Part shown: piece by piece, positions 9,629-20,475 of the stretch
Position numbering within the stretch: the stretch's first letter is position 1
Layout: every line of letters begins with the position of its first letter
NCBI RefSeq assembly: GCF_001422365.1
Contig: NZ_LMMT01000024.1
Coordinates: 1-48,318 of the forward strand
DNA from: Pseudorhodoferax sp. Leaf265
Lineage (GTDB): Bacteria > Pseudomonadota > Gammaproteobacteria > Burkholderiales > Burkholderiaceae_C
Direction of reading: 5' to 3'
Length of the DNA stretch: 48,318 bases
Notes under the pieces: generated by a model
What the model was told of the DNA's origin: nothing
The model's input: only the letters and a program-made list of their open reading frames with translations
Database searches by the model: none
Made by a program: the position numbers and the translations under genes

Positions 9629-10054
9629 ATGGCACTCGAACGCACCCTCTCCATCATCAAGCCCGACGCCGTCGCCAAGAACGTGATCGGCCAGATCTAC
9701 GCCCGTTTCGAAGCCGCCGGCCTGAAGATCGCCGCTGCCCGCCTGGTGCAGCTGTCGCGCGCCGAAGCCGAGCAGTTCTACGGCGTGCACAAGGAGCGCC
9801 CCTTCTTCAAGGACCTGGTCGAGTTCATGATCTCCGGCCCCGTCATGGTCCAGGTGCTGGAAGGCGAGAACGCGATCCTGAAGAACCGTGACCTGATGGG
9901 CGCCACAGACCCGAAGAAGGCAGCCGCCGGCACCATCCGCGCCGACTTCGCCGACAGCATCGACGCCAACGCCGTGCATGGCTCGGACGCTGCCGAAACC
10001 GCCCAGGTCGAAGTCGCCTTCTTCTTCCCGGGCCTCAACATCTACGCACGCTGA
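9629..10054 (+). CDS. ndk: Nucleoside diphosphate kinase
   Basis: A 141-residue enzyme, the standard length. It transfers the gamma phosphate from ATP to nucleoside diphosphates, keeping NTP and dNTP pools balanced. The start [15 protein letters not shown], the RPFF substrate-binding segment and [12 protein letters not shown] with the phosphorylated His117 are all intact. The ATG at 9629 follows AAGGA at 11 bases. The frame is open 41 codons further upstream, but that part resembles no Ndk. ndk immediately before rlmN is the known Burkholderiales order. Confidence 0.97.
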   Translation: MALERTLSIIKPDAVAKNVIGQIYARFEAAGLKIAAARLVQLSRAEAEQFYGVHKERPFFKDLVEFMISGPVMVQVLEGENAILKNRDLMGATDPKKAAAGTIRADFADSIDANAVHGSDAAETAQVEVAFFFPGLNIYAR

Positions 10055-10064
10055 GATGCTACAT

Positions 10065-10106
10065 CCCGCGCCTTGCCACCCCGCCCGGGGTCGTCGCCGG
10101 CGCGGG
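10065..10106. other. Nested GC-rich stem-loop between ndk and rlmN
   Basis: Outer arms CCCGCGCC (10065-10072) and GGCGCGGG (10099-10106) are perfectly complementary and enclose an inner CCCC-GCCC-GGGG hairpin (10079-10090). There is no T-run after it, so it is not a classical terminator. It may stabilise the ndk mRNA 3' end or attenuate read-through into rlmN. Confidence 0.45.
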
Positions 10107-10129
10107 CTGAGCGCGGCGGGGGCTTCTGT

Positions 10130-11278
<1,149 letters not shown>

Positions 11279-11282
11279 AACG

Positions 11283-12113
11283 ATGCGCATGACGACGCAC
11301 CTGCCCGGCAGCACGCTGGCCCTTGGTCTCGTCGGCCTGGCGCTGTCCGGCGCGGCGTTGCTGTCCGGCTGCGCCGCCCCGGCCGGCGGCGCGCGCGGCA
11401 CCGACCCCTCGGGCGTCGTGCTCCCTTCGGAGGAAACGGAGGCGCGCAAGCGGGCCCGCGTGCGGCTCGAACTGGCCTCGCGCTATTTCGACCAGGGCCA
11501 GACCAATGTGGCGCTGGAGGAGGTCAAGCTCGCGCTGGCCACCGATCCCAGCTTCGCCGAAGCCTTCAACCTGCGCGCGCTGGTCTACATGCGGCTCAAC
11601 GACCTGGCGCTGGCCGAGGAGAGCTTTCGCCAGGCCCAGCGGCTGAGTCCGCGCGATCCCGGCACGGCCCACAACTACGGCTGGTTCCTGTGCCAGCAGA
11701 GCCGCTACGACCAGGCCGTGGCGCAGTTCGCCGTGGCGCTGGAGCACCTGACCTATACCGACAAGGCCAAGACCTGGCTGGCGCAGGGCATGTGCCAGCA
11801 GCGGGCCGGCCAGGTGACCGAGGCCGAGCGCAGCCTGATGCATTCGTACGAACTCGATCCGGCCAACCCGATCACCGGGTACAACCTGGCGCAGTCGCTG
11901 TTCAAGCGCGGCGACCAGCAGCGCGCGCAGTTCTACATCCGCCGCATCAACAACAGCGAGTACGCCAACGCCGAGTCTCTGTGGCTGGGCATCAAGGTCG
12001 AGCGCAGCCTGGGCAACCGCCAGGCTGCCGAGCAGCTGGGCACGCAATTGCGCAACCGTTTCGTGCAGTCCCGCGAGTACATGGCTCTGGAGCGCCAAGC
12101 TTTCGATGAGTGA
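11283..12113 (+). CDS. pilW: Type IV pilus biogenesis/stability lipoprotein PilW (PilF)
   Basis: A 276-residue outer-membrane lipoprotein. The signal peptide ends in LLSGC with lipidated Cys30. About five to six tetratricopeptide repeats follow (about 60-260), including ALEEVKLALATDPSFAEAFN and HNYGWFLCQQSRYDQAVAQF. PilW/PilF helps the secretin PilQ to assemble. The gene overlaps rodZ by 8 bases. The position between rlmN and ispG is the one known in beta- and gamma-proteobacteria, which supports this assignment over a generic TPR protein. Confidence 0.9.
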   Translation: MRMTTHLPGSTLALGLVGLALSGAALLSGCAAPAGGARGTDPSGVVLPSEETEARKRARVRLELASRYFDQGQTNVALEEVKLALATDPSFAEAFNLRALVYMRLNDLALAEESFRQAQRLSPRDPGTAHNYGWFLCQQSRYDQAVAQFAVALEHLTYTDKAKTWLAQGMCQQRAGQVTEAERSLMHSYELDPANPITGYNLAQSLFKRGDQQRAQFYIRRINNSEYANAESLWLGIKVERSLGNRQAAEQLGTQLRNRFVQSREYMALERQAFDE

Positions 12114-12969
12114 CAAGAACCTTTCCCCCGACGTGGCCCCCCCACCTTCCGACCAGGCCAGCAGCGGCGCACAGCGCGCCGGAGCCATGCTGCGCCAGGC
12201 ACGCGAGGACGCAGGCCTGCATGTGGAGGCCTTGGCCGTCGCCCTGAAGGTGACGGTCAAGAAGCTGGAGGCCCTGGAGGCCGGCCGCATCGATCTGTTG
12301 CCCGATCCCACCTTCGCGCGTGGGCTGGCGGCCAGCATCTGCCGCGGCCTCAAGCTCGATCCCAAGCCCGTGCTCGACCTGATGCCCGGCATTGCGGGCG
12401 AGCGCAGGGCCGTGTCGCCGCCGGCCATCAACGCGCGCTTCGAGCCCGGTGCCGCAGCGTCGGGCAGCGCCGCGCTGCGCAGCAGCCCGAGTCCGGCGAT
12501 GTGGATCGTGGCCGTGCTGCTGCTGGGTGCGCTGGCCATCTACCTGTGGCCGGGCATGGGCAACAGCCCGGCCGATGCCGACAGCGGGTCTGCCGCCACG
12601 CCCTTGGGCGCGCCGAGCACCGTGACCGAGAGCGTGACGGCAGAGCCGGCACCGGCCACGGCACCGACCGTGACCGAGCCGGCGCTGGCTGCCAGCGCTC
12701 CGGCTGCACCGGCGCCGGCCGCGGTGGCCGCGCCCGCGCTGCTGCAGTTCGTCGCCAAGAGCGAGACCTGGGTGCAGGTGACCGATGCGACCGGCGCCAC
12801 GCCGCTGCGCCGCAGCCTCGTGGCCGGCGAGACCGTGACCGCCACCGGCACGCTGCCCTTGGCCGTGGTGGTGGGCCGCATCGATGCGGTCGAGGTGCAG
12901 GTGCGCGGCGAGCCACGCGACCTGCGCGCCATCGCCAAGAACAACGTCGCACGTTTCGAGGTGAAGTGA
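12106..12969 (+). CDS. RodZ-like helix-turn-helix membrane protein (DUF4115)
   Basis: A 287-residue protein with RodZ architecture. A cytoplasmic helix-turn-helix domain (about 24-95, [20 protein letters not shown]) comes first, then a single membrane helix (about 131-148), a long Ala/Pro/Thr-rich periplasmic linker, and a DUF4115 beta domain at the end (about 208-287, [20 protein letters not shown]). RodZ links MreB filaments to the cell-wall synthesis machinery. Its place between pilW and ispG is conserved. The first ATG overlaps the pilW stop. Confidence 0.85.
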   Translation: MSDKNLSPDVAPPPSDQASSGAQRAGAMLRQAREDAGLHVEALAVALKVTVKKLEALEAGRIDLLPDPTFARGLAASICRGLKLDPKPVLDLMPGIAGERRAVSPPAINARFEPGAAASGSAALRSSPSPAMWIVAVLLLGALAIYLWPGMGNSPADADSGSAATPLGAPSTVTESVTAEPAPATAPTVTEPALAASAPAAPAPAAVAAPALLQFVAKSETWVQVTDATGATPLRRSLVAGETVTATGTLPLAVVVGRIDAVEVQVRGEPRDLRAIAKNNVARFEVK

Positions 12970-12971
12970 CC

Positions 12972-14261
12972 ATGCCGGACGCCGTCGATCCCAGCATCCC
13001 CTGTGCCATCGAGCCTGTGGCTCCGGCCGCGCGCCGCAGCCTGCAGGCCGAGGTCCGTTGGAAGGACCATCTGCTCACGCTGGGCGGCGATGCGCCCGTG
13101 CGCGTGCAGTCCATGACCAACACCGACACGGCCGACGCCATTGGCACCGCGATCCAAGTCAAGGAACTCGCGCTGGCGGGCTCCGAGATGGTCCGCATCA
13201 CGGTCAACACGCCCGAGGCGGCCGAAGCTGTGCCGCACATCCGCGAGCAGCTCGACCGCATGGACATCCATGTGCCGCTGATCGGCGACTTCCACTACAA
13301 CGGCCACCGGTTGCTGACCGACTTCCCGGCCTGCGCGGAGGCCCTGTCCAAGTACCGCATCAACCCCGGCAACGTGGGCAAGGGCGACAAGCACGACAGG
13401 CAGTTCGGCCAGATGATCGAGGCCGCCATGCGCTGGAACAAGCCGGTGCGCATCGGCGTCAACTGGGGCAGCCTGGACCAGGAGCTGCTGGCCAGCCTCA
13501 TGGACGCGAACAGCGCGCGCGCGCAGCCGCTGGACGCCAAGCAGATCATGTACGAGGCGCTGATCACCTCGGCCATCTCCTCGGCCCAGCTGGCCGAAGG
13601 CATGGGCATGGCAGCGCAGCAGATCATCCTGTCGTGCAAGGTCAGCGGTGTGCAGGACCTGATCACGGTCTACGGCGAACTGGCGCGCCGCTGTCGCTAC
13701 CCGCTGCACCTGGGCCTGACCGAGGCCGGCATGGGCACCAAGGGCACGGTGGCTTCTTCGGCCGCGCTGGCGGTGCTGCTGCAGCAGGGCATCGGCGACA
13801 CCATCCGCGTGTCGCTCACGCCGCAGCCGGGCGAGGCGCGCACGCAGGAGGTGGTGGTGGCGTCCGAGATCCTGCAGGCCCTGGGCATGCGCAGCTTCGT
13901 GCCCAGCGTGACGGCCTGCCCGGGCTGCGGCCGCACCACCAGCACCACCTTCCAGGAACTGACCAAGCAGATCGACGACTTCCTGCGGCTGCAGATGCCG
14001 GTTTGGCGCAACCGCTATCCCGGCGTGGAGAAGCTCAAGGTCGCCGTGATGGGCTGCATCGTCAACGGCCCGGGCGAGAGCAAGCATGCCGACATCGGCA
14101 TCAGCCTGCCCGGCACCGGCGAGGCCCCGGCCGCGCCCGTCTTCATCGACGGCGAGAAGGCCATGACGCTGCGCGGCGAAGGCATCGCGCAGGAGTTCCA
14201 GCAGGTCGTCGAGAACTACATCGAAAAGCGTTTCGGCCAAGGCTCCACGGCCGTCGCCTGA
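12972..14261 (+). CDS. ispG: 4-hydroxy-3-methylbut-2-enyl diphosphate synthase (flavodoxin)
   Basis: A 429-residue IspG/GcpE enzyme of the non-mevalonate isoprenoid pathway; it converts the cyclic diphosphate MEcPP to HMBPP using a 4Fe-4S cluster. The N-terminal TIM barrel has [11 protein letters not shown] and [16 protein letters not shown]. The cluster cysteines are C316 and C319 in [10 protein letters not shown] and C362 in [11 protein letters not shown]. Length fits the beta-proteobacterial form, which carries an insert relative to E. coli. It begins 2 bases after the rodZ stop and ends 14 bases before hisS. Confidence 0.97.
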   Translation: MPDAVDPSIPCAIEPVAPAARRSLQAEVRWKDHLLTLGGDAPVRVQSMTNTDTADAIGTAIQVKELALAGSEMVRITVNTPEAAEAVPHIREQLDRMDIHVPLIGDFHYNGHRLLTDFPACAEALSKYRINPGNVGKGDKHDRQFGQMIEAAMRWNKPVRIGVNWGSLDQELLASLMDANSARAQPLDAKQIMYEALITSAISSAQLAEGMGMAAQQIILSCKVSGVQDLITVYGELARRCRYPLHLGLTEAGMGTKGTVASSAALAVLLQQGIGDTIRVSLTPQPGEARTQEVVVASEILQALGMRSFVPSVTACPGCGRTTSTTFQELTKQIDDFLRLQMPVWRNRYPGVEKLKVAVMGCIVNGPGESKHADIGISLPGTGEAPAAPVFIDGEKAMTLRGEGIAQEFQQVVENYIEKRFGQGSTAVA

Positions 14262-14275
14262 ACAACCGGATTCCC

Positions 14276-15589
14276 ATGGCTGACAAGATCAATGCCGTCA
14301 AAGGCATGAACGACATATTGCCGGCGAGCGTGCCGCGCACCGACAAACTGCCCGACTCGGCGCTGTGGCACTGGTTCGAGAGCACCGTGCGCGAGGTGAT
14401 GGCGCGCTACGGCTACCAGTACATCGTGACGCCCGTGGTCGAGCCCACGGCGCTGTTCGTGCGCGGCCTGGGCGAGGTGACCGACATCGTCGAGAAGGAG
14501 ATGTACTCCTTCACCGATTCCATGAACGGCGACAAGCTCACGCTGCGGCCCGAGGCCACGGCCGGCATCGTGCGCGCGATGGTCGAGCACAACGCGCTGT
14601 ACAACGGTCCGCTGCGGCTGTGGACGGCGGGCCCGATGTTCCGCCACGAGCGGCCGCAGAAGGGCCGCTACCGCCAGTTCCACCAGCTCGACGTCGAGGC
14701 CCTGGGCTTCGCCGGCCCGGACGTGGACGCCGAACTGATCCTGCTGGTGCGCGCGCTGTGGAAGCAGCTGGGTCTCGTCGAAGGCCAGCACGTGCGGCTG
14801 GAACTCAACAGCCTGGGCCAGCCGGCCGAGCGCCAGGCGCACCGCGATGCGCTGGTGCGCCACTTCGAGGCCCATGCCGAGCTGCTGGACGAGGACGCCA
14901 AGCGCCGCCTGCACAGCAATCCGCTGCGCATCCTGGACACCAAGAACCCGGCCATGCAGGCCATGGTCGAGGCCGCACCGCAGCTCATGGACTTCCTGGG
15001 CGACGAGTCGCGCGCGCACTTCGACGCCGTGCGCGCCGTGCTCGACGCCGCTGGCCTGGAATACCGCGTGAACCCGCGCCTGGTGCGCGGCATGGACTAC
15101 TACAACCTCACGGTGTTCGAGTGGGTCACCGACCAGCTGGGCTCGCAGGGCACGGTCTGCGGCGGTGGCCGCTACGACGGGCTGATCGCGCAGATGGGCG
15201 GCAAGAGCGCGCCGGCCGTGGGCTTCGGCCTGGGCATCGAGCGCCTGCTGCTGCTGATCCAGGGCCTGGGCCTGGCGGTGCCCGATGCGGCGCCCGCGGC
15301 CTACGCCATCGTCACCGCGCCCGAGCTGCTGCCGCGGGCCATGGTCGTCCTGGAGCAGTTGCGCGAGACCGGCCTCAAGGTCGTGCTGCATGCCGGCGGC
15401 GGCAGCATGAAGTCGCAGTTCAAGAAGGCCGATGCCAGCGGCGCGCAGCACGCGCTGATCTTCGGTGCCGACGAAGCGGCGGCCGGCGAGCTGACCGTCA
15501 AGGCGCTGCGCGACGGGCAGGGCGCCCAGCAGCGCCGCTCTCTTTCCAATGTGGCCGAGTGGGCCGCATCCCTACAATCGCGCGCTTGA
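14276..15589 (+). CDS. hisS: Histidyl-tRNA synthetase
   Basis: A 437-residue class II aminoacyl-tRNA synthetase charging tRNA-His. Features are [10 protein letters not shown] at the N-terminus, motif 2 [21 protein letters not shown], the histidine-binding block [15 protein letters not shown], motif 3 [15 protein letters not shown] and a C-terminal anticodon-binding domain (about 335-437). The paralogue hisZ occurs 7.5 kb downstream, but this copy has the full set of motifs and the anticodon domain. Confidence 0.97.
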   Translation: MADKINAVKGMNDILPASVPRTDKLPDSALWHWFESTVREVMARYGYQYIVTPVVEPTALFVRGLGEVTDIVEKEMYSFTDSMNGDKLTLRPEATAGIVRAMVEHNALYNGPLRLWTAGPMFRHERPQKGRYRQFHQLDVEALGFAGPDVDAELILLVRALWKQLGLVEGQHVRLELNSLGQPAERQAHRDALVRHFEAHAELLDEDAKRRLHSNPLRILDTKNPAMQAMVEAAPQLMDFLGDESRAHFDAVRAVLDAAGLEYRVNPRLVRGMDYYNLTVFEWVTDQLGSQGTVCGGGRYDGLIAQMGGKSAPAVGFGLGIERLLLLIQGLGLAVPDAAPAAYAIVTAPELLPRAMVVLEQLRETGLKVVLHAGGGSMKSQFKKADASGAQHALIFGADEAAAGELTVKALRDGQGAQQRRSLSNVAEWAASLQSRA

Positions 15590-15623
15590 TTTCGTGCGCT
15601 GACCGCGCCTTTCGCTCTTCCTC

Positions 15624-16295
15624 ATGGCAAAACATCTCGATCTCGAAGAACAGGAACAGCTCGACCAGGTCAAGCACCTGTGGCAGCGCTACGGCAATGC
15701 CATCACCTGGCTGCTGATTCTGGTCCTCGCCGGTTTTGCCGGCTGGAACGGCTGGCAGTACTGGCAACGCAACCAGGCGGCCAAGGCCGCCGCGCTGTAC
15801 GACGAAGTGGACCGCGCGGCCAAGGCCGGCGACACCGCCCGGCTGGAGCGGGCCTTCGGCGACATCCGCGATGGCTACGGCAGCACCACCTACGCGCAGC
15901 AGGCTGGCCTGCTGGCCGGCAAGGTCCTGCAAGAAAAGGGCAATGCCGACGCCGCGAAGGCGGCGCTGGGCTGGGTGGCCGAGAAGTCTTCCGACCCCGC
16001 CTACCAGGCCCTGGCCAAGCTGCGCCTGGCTGGCTTGCTGTTCGATGCCAAGGCCTATGACGACGCCTTGAAGCAGCTCGGCGGCGACTTCGCCGGCGAG
16101 TTCGCCGCGCTGGCGGCAGACCGCCGAGGCGACATCCTGGCCGCACAGGACAAGAAGGCGGAGGCGCTCGCGGAGTACCGCAAGGCCTACGCCGGCCTGG
16201 ACGCCCGGTCGGGCTACCGCCGCATGGTCGAGGTCAAGCTCAACGCGATGGGCGTCGACCCGACGACCACTGCCACCACCGGAGCCGCCAAATGA
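15624..16295 (+). CDS. YfgM-type membrane-anchored TPR protein
   Basis: A 223-residue protein of the YfgM/UPF0070 family. A short cytoplasmic N-terminus (AKHLDLEEQEQLDQVKHLW) precedes one membrane helix (about 26-44) and a periplasmic tetratricopeptide region. In E. coli YfgM associates with the periplasmic chaperone PpiD at the Sec translocon. The stop overlaps the bamB start (ATGATG), and hisS-yfgM-bamB-der is the conserved order. A TACAAT sequence inside the end of hisS (15573-15578) may be a local -10. Confidence 0.88.
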   Translation: MAKHLDLEEQEQLDQVKHLWQRYGNAITWLLILVLAGFAGWNGWQYWQRNQAAKAAALYDEVDRAAKAGDTARLERAFGDIRDGYGSTTYAQQAGLLAGKVLQEKGNADAAKAALGWVAEKSSDPAYQALAKLRLAGLLFDAKAYDDALKQLGGDFAGEFAALAADRRGDILAAQDKKAEALAEYRKAYAGLDARSGYRRMVEVKLNAMGVDPTTTATTGAAK

Positions 16296-17431
16296 TGGCG
16301 CGTCGCCTCACCAGCCGCCTGGCGTCCACCGCGACGCTGCTGGGCCTGACGGCCGCCCTGCTGGCGGGCTGCGGCAGCGGCGGCAAGCCCAAGCCGGCGG
16401 AACTGGGCCCCAACCCGGGCCTGCTCGGCGTGCGCCAGGTCTGGACCGCCAAGATTGGCGAGATCGGCTACCCGCTGGACGTGCAGGTCACGGGCCAGCA
16501 GGTGGCGCTGGCCAGCAGCGACGGCACGGTGCTGGCGCTGGACGCGCGCACCGGCCGCGAACTGTGGCGCGCGGCCACCAAGGCCAAGCTGTCGGCCGGT
16601 GTGGGCAGCGACGGCCAGCGCACGGCCGTGGCCACGCAGGCCAATGAGATCGTGGCCTTCGAGGCCGGGCGCGAACTGTGGCGCCAGAAGCTGCCGGCCC
16701 AGGTCGCCACGGCGCCCTTCGTGGCCGGTGGCCGCGTGTTCGTGCTGTCGGCCGACCGGTCGGTCACGGCGCTGGACGGCGCCAGCGGCCGCCGCCTGTG
16801 GACCCAGCAACGCCCGGGTGATCCGCTGGTGCTGCGCCAGAGCGGCGTGATCCTGGCCATCGGCGACACCTTGGTCGTGGGACTGTCCGGCCGGCTGGTC
16901 GGCCTGAACCCATTGAACGGCCAGGTGCGCTGGGACGTGCCCGTGGCCACGCCGCGTGGCACCAACGACGTGGAGCGCCTGGTCGACCTGGTCGGCCGCG
17001 TGAGCCGCGTCGGCGACTCCGTCTGCGTGCGTGCCTTCCAGATCGGTGTGGGCTGTGTGGATGCAGCGCGCGGCAACCTGGTCTGGACCAAGCCTTCGTC
17101 GGGCTATGTGGGAGTGCATGGCGACGACCGCATGGTCTACGGCCCCGAAAGCGACGGCAAGCTCGTCGCCTGGAGCCGCAGCAACGGCGCGCAGGCCTGG
17201 GCGACCGAACGCCTGCGCTACCGGCAGCTGACGGCGCCGCTGGCGCTGGGCCGTTCGGTCATCGTCGGCGACGAGACCGGCCTTGTGCATTTCCTGTCGC
17301 GCGAGGACGGCTCGCCGCTCACGCGCGTGAGCACCGATGGCTCGCCCATCGTGGCCGCCCCGGTCGTGGCTGGCGACACCCTGGTGGTCGTCACGCGCAA
17401 CGGCAACGTGTACGGCTACGCGCCCGAGTGA
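16292..17431 (+). CDS. bamB: Outer membrane protein assembly factor BamB
   Basis: A 379-residue lipoprotein; the signal peptide ends LLAGC with lipidated Cys27. The rest is a PQQ-like beta-propeller with repeating blocks of the type [17 protein letters not shown], each ending in a Trp-containing W-motif. BamB supports BamA during insertion of outer-membrane proteins, so this window encodes two Bam lipoproteins (BamB and BamD) in separate loci. It overlaps yfgM by 4 bases and ends 10 bases before der. Confidence 0.95.
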   Translation: MMARRLTSRLASTATLLGLTAALLAGCGSGGKPKPAELGPNPGLLGVRQVWTAKIGEIGYPLDVQVTGQQVALASSDGTVLALDARTGRELWRAATKAKLSAGVGSDGQRTAVATQANEIVAFEAGRELWRQKLPAQVATAPFVAGGRVFVLSADRSVTALDGASGRRLWTQQRPGDPLVLRQSGVILAIGDTLVVGLSGRLVGLNPLNGQVRWDVPVATPRGTNDVERLVDLVGRVSRVGDSVCVRAFQIGVGCVDAARGNLVWTKPSSGYVGVHGDDRMVYGPESDGKLVAWSRSNGAQAWATERLRYRQLTAPLALGRSVIVGDETGLVHFLSREDGSPLTRVSTDGSPIVAAPVVAGDTLVVVTRNGNVYGYAPE

Positions 17432-17441
17432 ACTGGACAAG

Positions 17442-18785
17442 ATGAAACCCGTCATCGCCCTGGTGGGCCGACCCAATGTCGGCAAGTCCACGCTGTTCAA
17501 CCGGCTGACGCGTTCGCGCGACGCCATCGTGGCGGACTTCGCCGGGCTCACGCGCGACCGCCACTACGGCAATGGCAAGCAGGGCAAGCACGAGTACATC
17601 GTCATCGACACCGGCGGCTTCGAGCCCACGGCCGAGAGCGGCATCTACAAGGAGATGGCCAAGCAGACGCGCCAGGCGGTGGCCGAGGCGGATGTGGTGA
17701 TCTTCGTGCTCGATGCGCGCGGCGGCCTGTCGGCCCAGGACCACGACATCGGCAACTACCTGCGCCGCCTGGGCAAGCCCTGCGTGCTGGCGGCCAACAA
17801 GGCCGAAGGCATGCACGACGGCCAGCAGCTGGTGGAGTTCTTCGAGCTCGGCCTGGGCGAGGTGCATGCGGTGTCTGCCGCGCACGGCCAGGGCGTGCGC
17901 ACGCTGGTCGAGCTGGCGCTGGCGCCGCTGGGCCTGCCGGAGGATCCCGCGGAGGCTGCGGACAATGAGCCCGGCGTGATCCGCTTGGCCGTGGCCGGCC
18001 GGCCCAACGTCGGCAAGTCCACGCTGATCAACACCTGGCTGGGTGAAGAGCGGCTGGTGGCCTTCGACATGCCGGGCACCACGCGCGACGCGATCAGCGT
18101 GCCGTTCGAGCGCCACGGCCAGCGCTTCGAACTCATCGACACGGCTGGCCTGCGCCGTCGCGGCAAGGTGTTCGAAGCGATCGAAAAATTCTCAGTCGTC
18201 AAGACGCTGCAGGCCATCGAGGGCGCCAACGTGGTGCTGCTGCTGCTCGACGCCACGCAGGGCGTGACCGACCAGGACGCCCACATCGCGGGCTACATCC
18301 TGGAAAGCGGCCGCGCCGTGGTGGTGGCCATCAACAAGTGGGATGCCGTGGATGCCTACCAGCGTGAGCTCGTGCAGCGCTCCATCGAGACCCGGCTGCC
18401 CTTCCTCAAGTTCGCTGCGCTGCATTTCATCTCGGCCAAGAAGCGCCAGGGCATCGGGCCGCTGTGGGGTGCCATCGCGCAGGCGCACAAAGCCGCCATG
18501 TGCAAGATGTCGACGCCGGTGCTCACGCGCCTGCTGCTGGAGGCGGTGCAGTTCCAGTCGCCCAAGCGCAGCGGCATGTTCAGGCCCAAGATGCGCTATG
18601 CGCACCAAGGCGGCATGAACCCGCCCATCATCGTGATCCATGGCAACTCGCTGGAGCACGTGACCGAGGCCTACAAGCGTTTCCTGGAAGGGCGGTTCCG
18701 CAAGGAATTCGACCTGACCGGCACGCCGCTGCGCATCGAGATGCGCACCTCGTCCAACCCCTTCGCCGACAAGACCGACCGTTGA
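17442..18785 (+). CDS. der: Ribosome assembly GTPase Der (EngA)
   Basis: A 447-residue protein with two tandem GTPase domains and a C-terminal KH-like domain, the unique Der layout. The two P-loops are [12 protein letters not shown] (residue 9 on) and [12 protein letters not shown] (about 186 on). Each has its own G3 (DTGGF, DTAGL) and G4 (NKAE, NKWD). Der is required for maturation of the 50S subunit. ATG at 17442 begins the usual [11 protein letters not shown]. Confidence 0.97.
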   Translation: MKPVIALVGRPNVGKSTLFNRLTRSRDAIVADFAGLTRDRHYGNGKQGKHEYIVIDTGGFEPTAESGIYKEMAKQTRQAVAEADVVIFVLDARGGLSAQDHDIGNYLRRLGKPCVLAANKAEGMHDGQQLVEFFELGLGEVHAVSAAHGQGVRTLVELALAPLGLPEDPAEAADNEPGVIRLAVAGRPNVGKSTLINTWLGEERLVAFDMPGTTRDAISVPFERHGQRFELIDTAGLRRRGKVFEAIEKFSVVKTLQAIEGANVVLLLLDATQGVTDQDAHIAGYILESGRAVVVAINKWDAVDAYQRELVQRSIETRLPFLKFAALHFISAKKRQGIGPLWGAIAQAHKAAMCKMSTPVLTRLLLEAVQFQSPKRSGMFRPKMRYAHQGGMNPPIIVIHGNSLEHVTEAYKRFLEGRFRKEFDLTGTPLRIEMRTSSNPFADKTDR

Positions 18786-18866
18786 TGCGGCGAGCCTGGT
18801 GCACCGCGCAGGTGCATGCGGCGGGCGTGTCTCAACACGCAATCTAAGGACATCAGTGTTTCTACG

Positions 18867-18893
18867 GAGGGTGCCCACCCTCTGTGGTATGGT
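18867..18893 (+). promoter_or_regulatory. hfq promoter region: perfect palindrome next to an extended -10
   Basis: GAGGGTGCCCACCCTC (18867-18882) is a perfect inverted repeat. Five bases later comes TGGTATGGT (18885-18893), an extended -10 of the form TGnTATNNT, about 43 bases before the hfq GTG. The palindrome occupies the place where a -35 and spacer would lie. It could be an operator, or merely a hairpin at the 3' side of der. Confidence 0.45.
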
Positions 18894-18935
18894 CCCCTTC
18901 TTCCAAATAACAACGGTTTGAACACGGAGGATATC

Positions 18936-19187
18936 GTGAGCAACAAAGGTCAACTTTTGCAGGATCCTTTCCTGAATACGCTGCGCCGCGAGCATGTGCC
19001 GGTGTCGATCTACCTGGTCAACGGCATCAAGCTGCAAGGCCAGATCGAGTCGTTCGACCAGTACGTCGTCCTGCTGCGCAACACGGTGACCCAGATGGTG
19101 TACAAGCACGCCATCTCCACCATCGTTCCGGGTCGCGCCGTGAACTTCCAACCGGCACAGGACGACAACGCGGACGCCGCGGCCTGA
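18936..19187 (+). CDS. hfq: RNA chaperone Hfq
   Basis: An 83-residue Sm-like protein that forms hexamers and pairs small RNAs with mRNAs. The whole Sm core is canonical: [37 protein letters not shown] and [10 protein letters not shown]. The C-terminal tail is short, as in other beta-proteobacteria. The start is GTG, backed by a strong GGAGG 5 bases upstream. It has its own upstream gap (18786-18935), unlike most genes in this cluster, and is followed by hflX. Confidence 0.97.
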   Translation: MSNKGQLLQDPFLNTLRREHVPVSIYLVNGIKLQGQIESFDQYVVLLRNTVTQMVYKHAISTIVPGRAVNFQPAQDDNADAAA

Positions 19188-19208
19188 CGTCCTGCCGCCG
19201 GCACTTGT

Positions 19209-20456
19209 GTGTCGGCTCCCCGCGCACCACCCAGGGTGGTGCGCACATTCGGTTCTCTCCGATTGACTGAAATTCCTGTTGCGGACGCTGCGGCGGCCTC
19301 TGCCATTTTGGTGGGAGTCGATTTCGGCCTTCCGCATTTCGACGCCGAGCTTGAAGAGCTCGGCCTGCTGGCCCAGACCGCCGGGCTGCAGCCCGTGGCC
19401 CGCGTCACCTGCAAACGCAAGGCGCCCGATGCCGCGCTGTTCATCGGCAGCGGCAAGGCCGAAGAGATCAAGCTGCTGGCGCGCATGCACAAGGCGACCG
19501 AGGTGCTGTTCGACCAGGCCCTGAGCCCGGCCCAGCAGCGCAACCTCGAACGTGCGCTGGAGCTGCCGGTCAACGACCGGACCATGCTGATCCTGACGAT
19601 CTTCTCGCAGCGTGCGCGCAGCCACGAAGGCAAGTTGCAGGTCGAGCTGGCACGGCTGCAATACCTGTCGACGCGCCTGGTGCGGCGTTGGTCCCACCTG
19701 GAGCGCCAGCGCGGGGGCATCGGCACGCGCGGCGGCCCGGGCGAGCGCCAGATCGAACTGGACCGCCGCATGATCGGCGAGTCCATCAAGCGCACACGCG
19801 AGCGCCTGTCCAAGGTCGTGCGCCAGCGCGGCACGCAACGGCGCCAGCGCGAGCGGCGCGACGCGTTCACGATCTCGCTGGTGGGCTACACCAACGCCGG
19901 CAAGTCCAGCCTGTTCAACGCGATGGTCAAGGCGCGCGCCTACGCCGCCGACCAGCTGTTCGCCACGCTGGACACGACCACGCGCCAGTTGTACCTCGGC
20001 GAGGCAGGGCGGTCGGTGTCGCTGTCGGACACCGTGGGGTTCATCCGCGACCTGCCGCACGGCCTGGTCGATGCGTTCCGCGCGACCTTGCAGGAGGCGG
20101 CCGACGCCGACCTGCTGCTGCATGTGGTCGATGCGTCCAACCCGCACCATCCCGAGCAGATGGAGGAAGTCCGTCAGGTGCTGGCCGACATCGGTGCCGA
20201 CGAGGTACCGATGCTGCTGGTGTTCAACAAGCTCGATGCGCTGACACCCGAGCAACGCCCGCTGCATTTGGCCGACACCGTGGAGATCGATGGCCGGCAG
20301 ATCGGGCGGGTCTTCGTCAGCGCGCGGACCGGCGAGGGCATGCCTGCGCTGCGTGCGGAACTTGCGCGCCGCGCAGAGCAGATCGCGCCCGCGCAGGCCG
20401 CTGATTCCCCTGGGTATGATGAGGCCGATCCCCGTTTCGGCACAATCGTCCGTTGA
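19209..20456 (+). CDS. hflX: GTPase HflX
   Basis: A 415-residue ribosome-associated GTPase that splits stalled 70S ribosomes. The N-terminal HflX domain contains ALFIGSGKAEEI, and GGIGTRGGPGERQIELDRR is the glycine-rich signature. The G domain has GYTNAGKSSLFN (about residue 223 on), SDTVGFI and NKLD. The start is uncertain: GTG at 19209 keeps the whole frame, TTG at 19262 is the alternative, and neither has a clear ribosome-binding site. It lies between hfq and hflK as in E. coli and Burkholderiales. Confidence 0.94.
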   Translation: MSAPRAPPRVVRTFGSLRLTEIPVADAAAASAILVGVDFGLPHFDAELEELGLLAQTAGLQPVARVTCKRKAPDAALFIGSGKAEEIKLLARMHKATEVLFDQALSPAQQRNLERALELPVNDRTMLILTIFSQRARSHEGKLQVELARLQYLSTRLVRRWSHLERQRGGIGTRGGPGERQIELDRRMIGESIKRTRERLSKVVRQRGTQRRQRERRDAFTISLVGYTNAGKSSLFNAMVKARAYAADQLFATLDTTTRQLYLGEAGRSVSLSDTVGFIRDLPHGLVDAFRATLQEAADADLLLHVVDASNPHHPEQMEEVRQVLADIGADEVPMLLVFNKLDALTPEQRPLHLADTVEIDGRQIGRVFVSARTGEGMPALRAELARRAEQIAPAQAADSPGYDEADPRFGTIVR

Positions 20457-20475
20457 CCAAAAGAGACCAGAGCGC

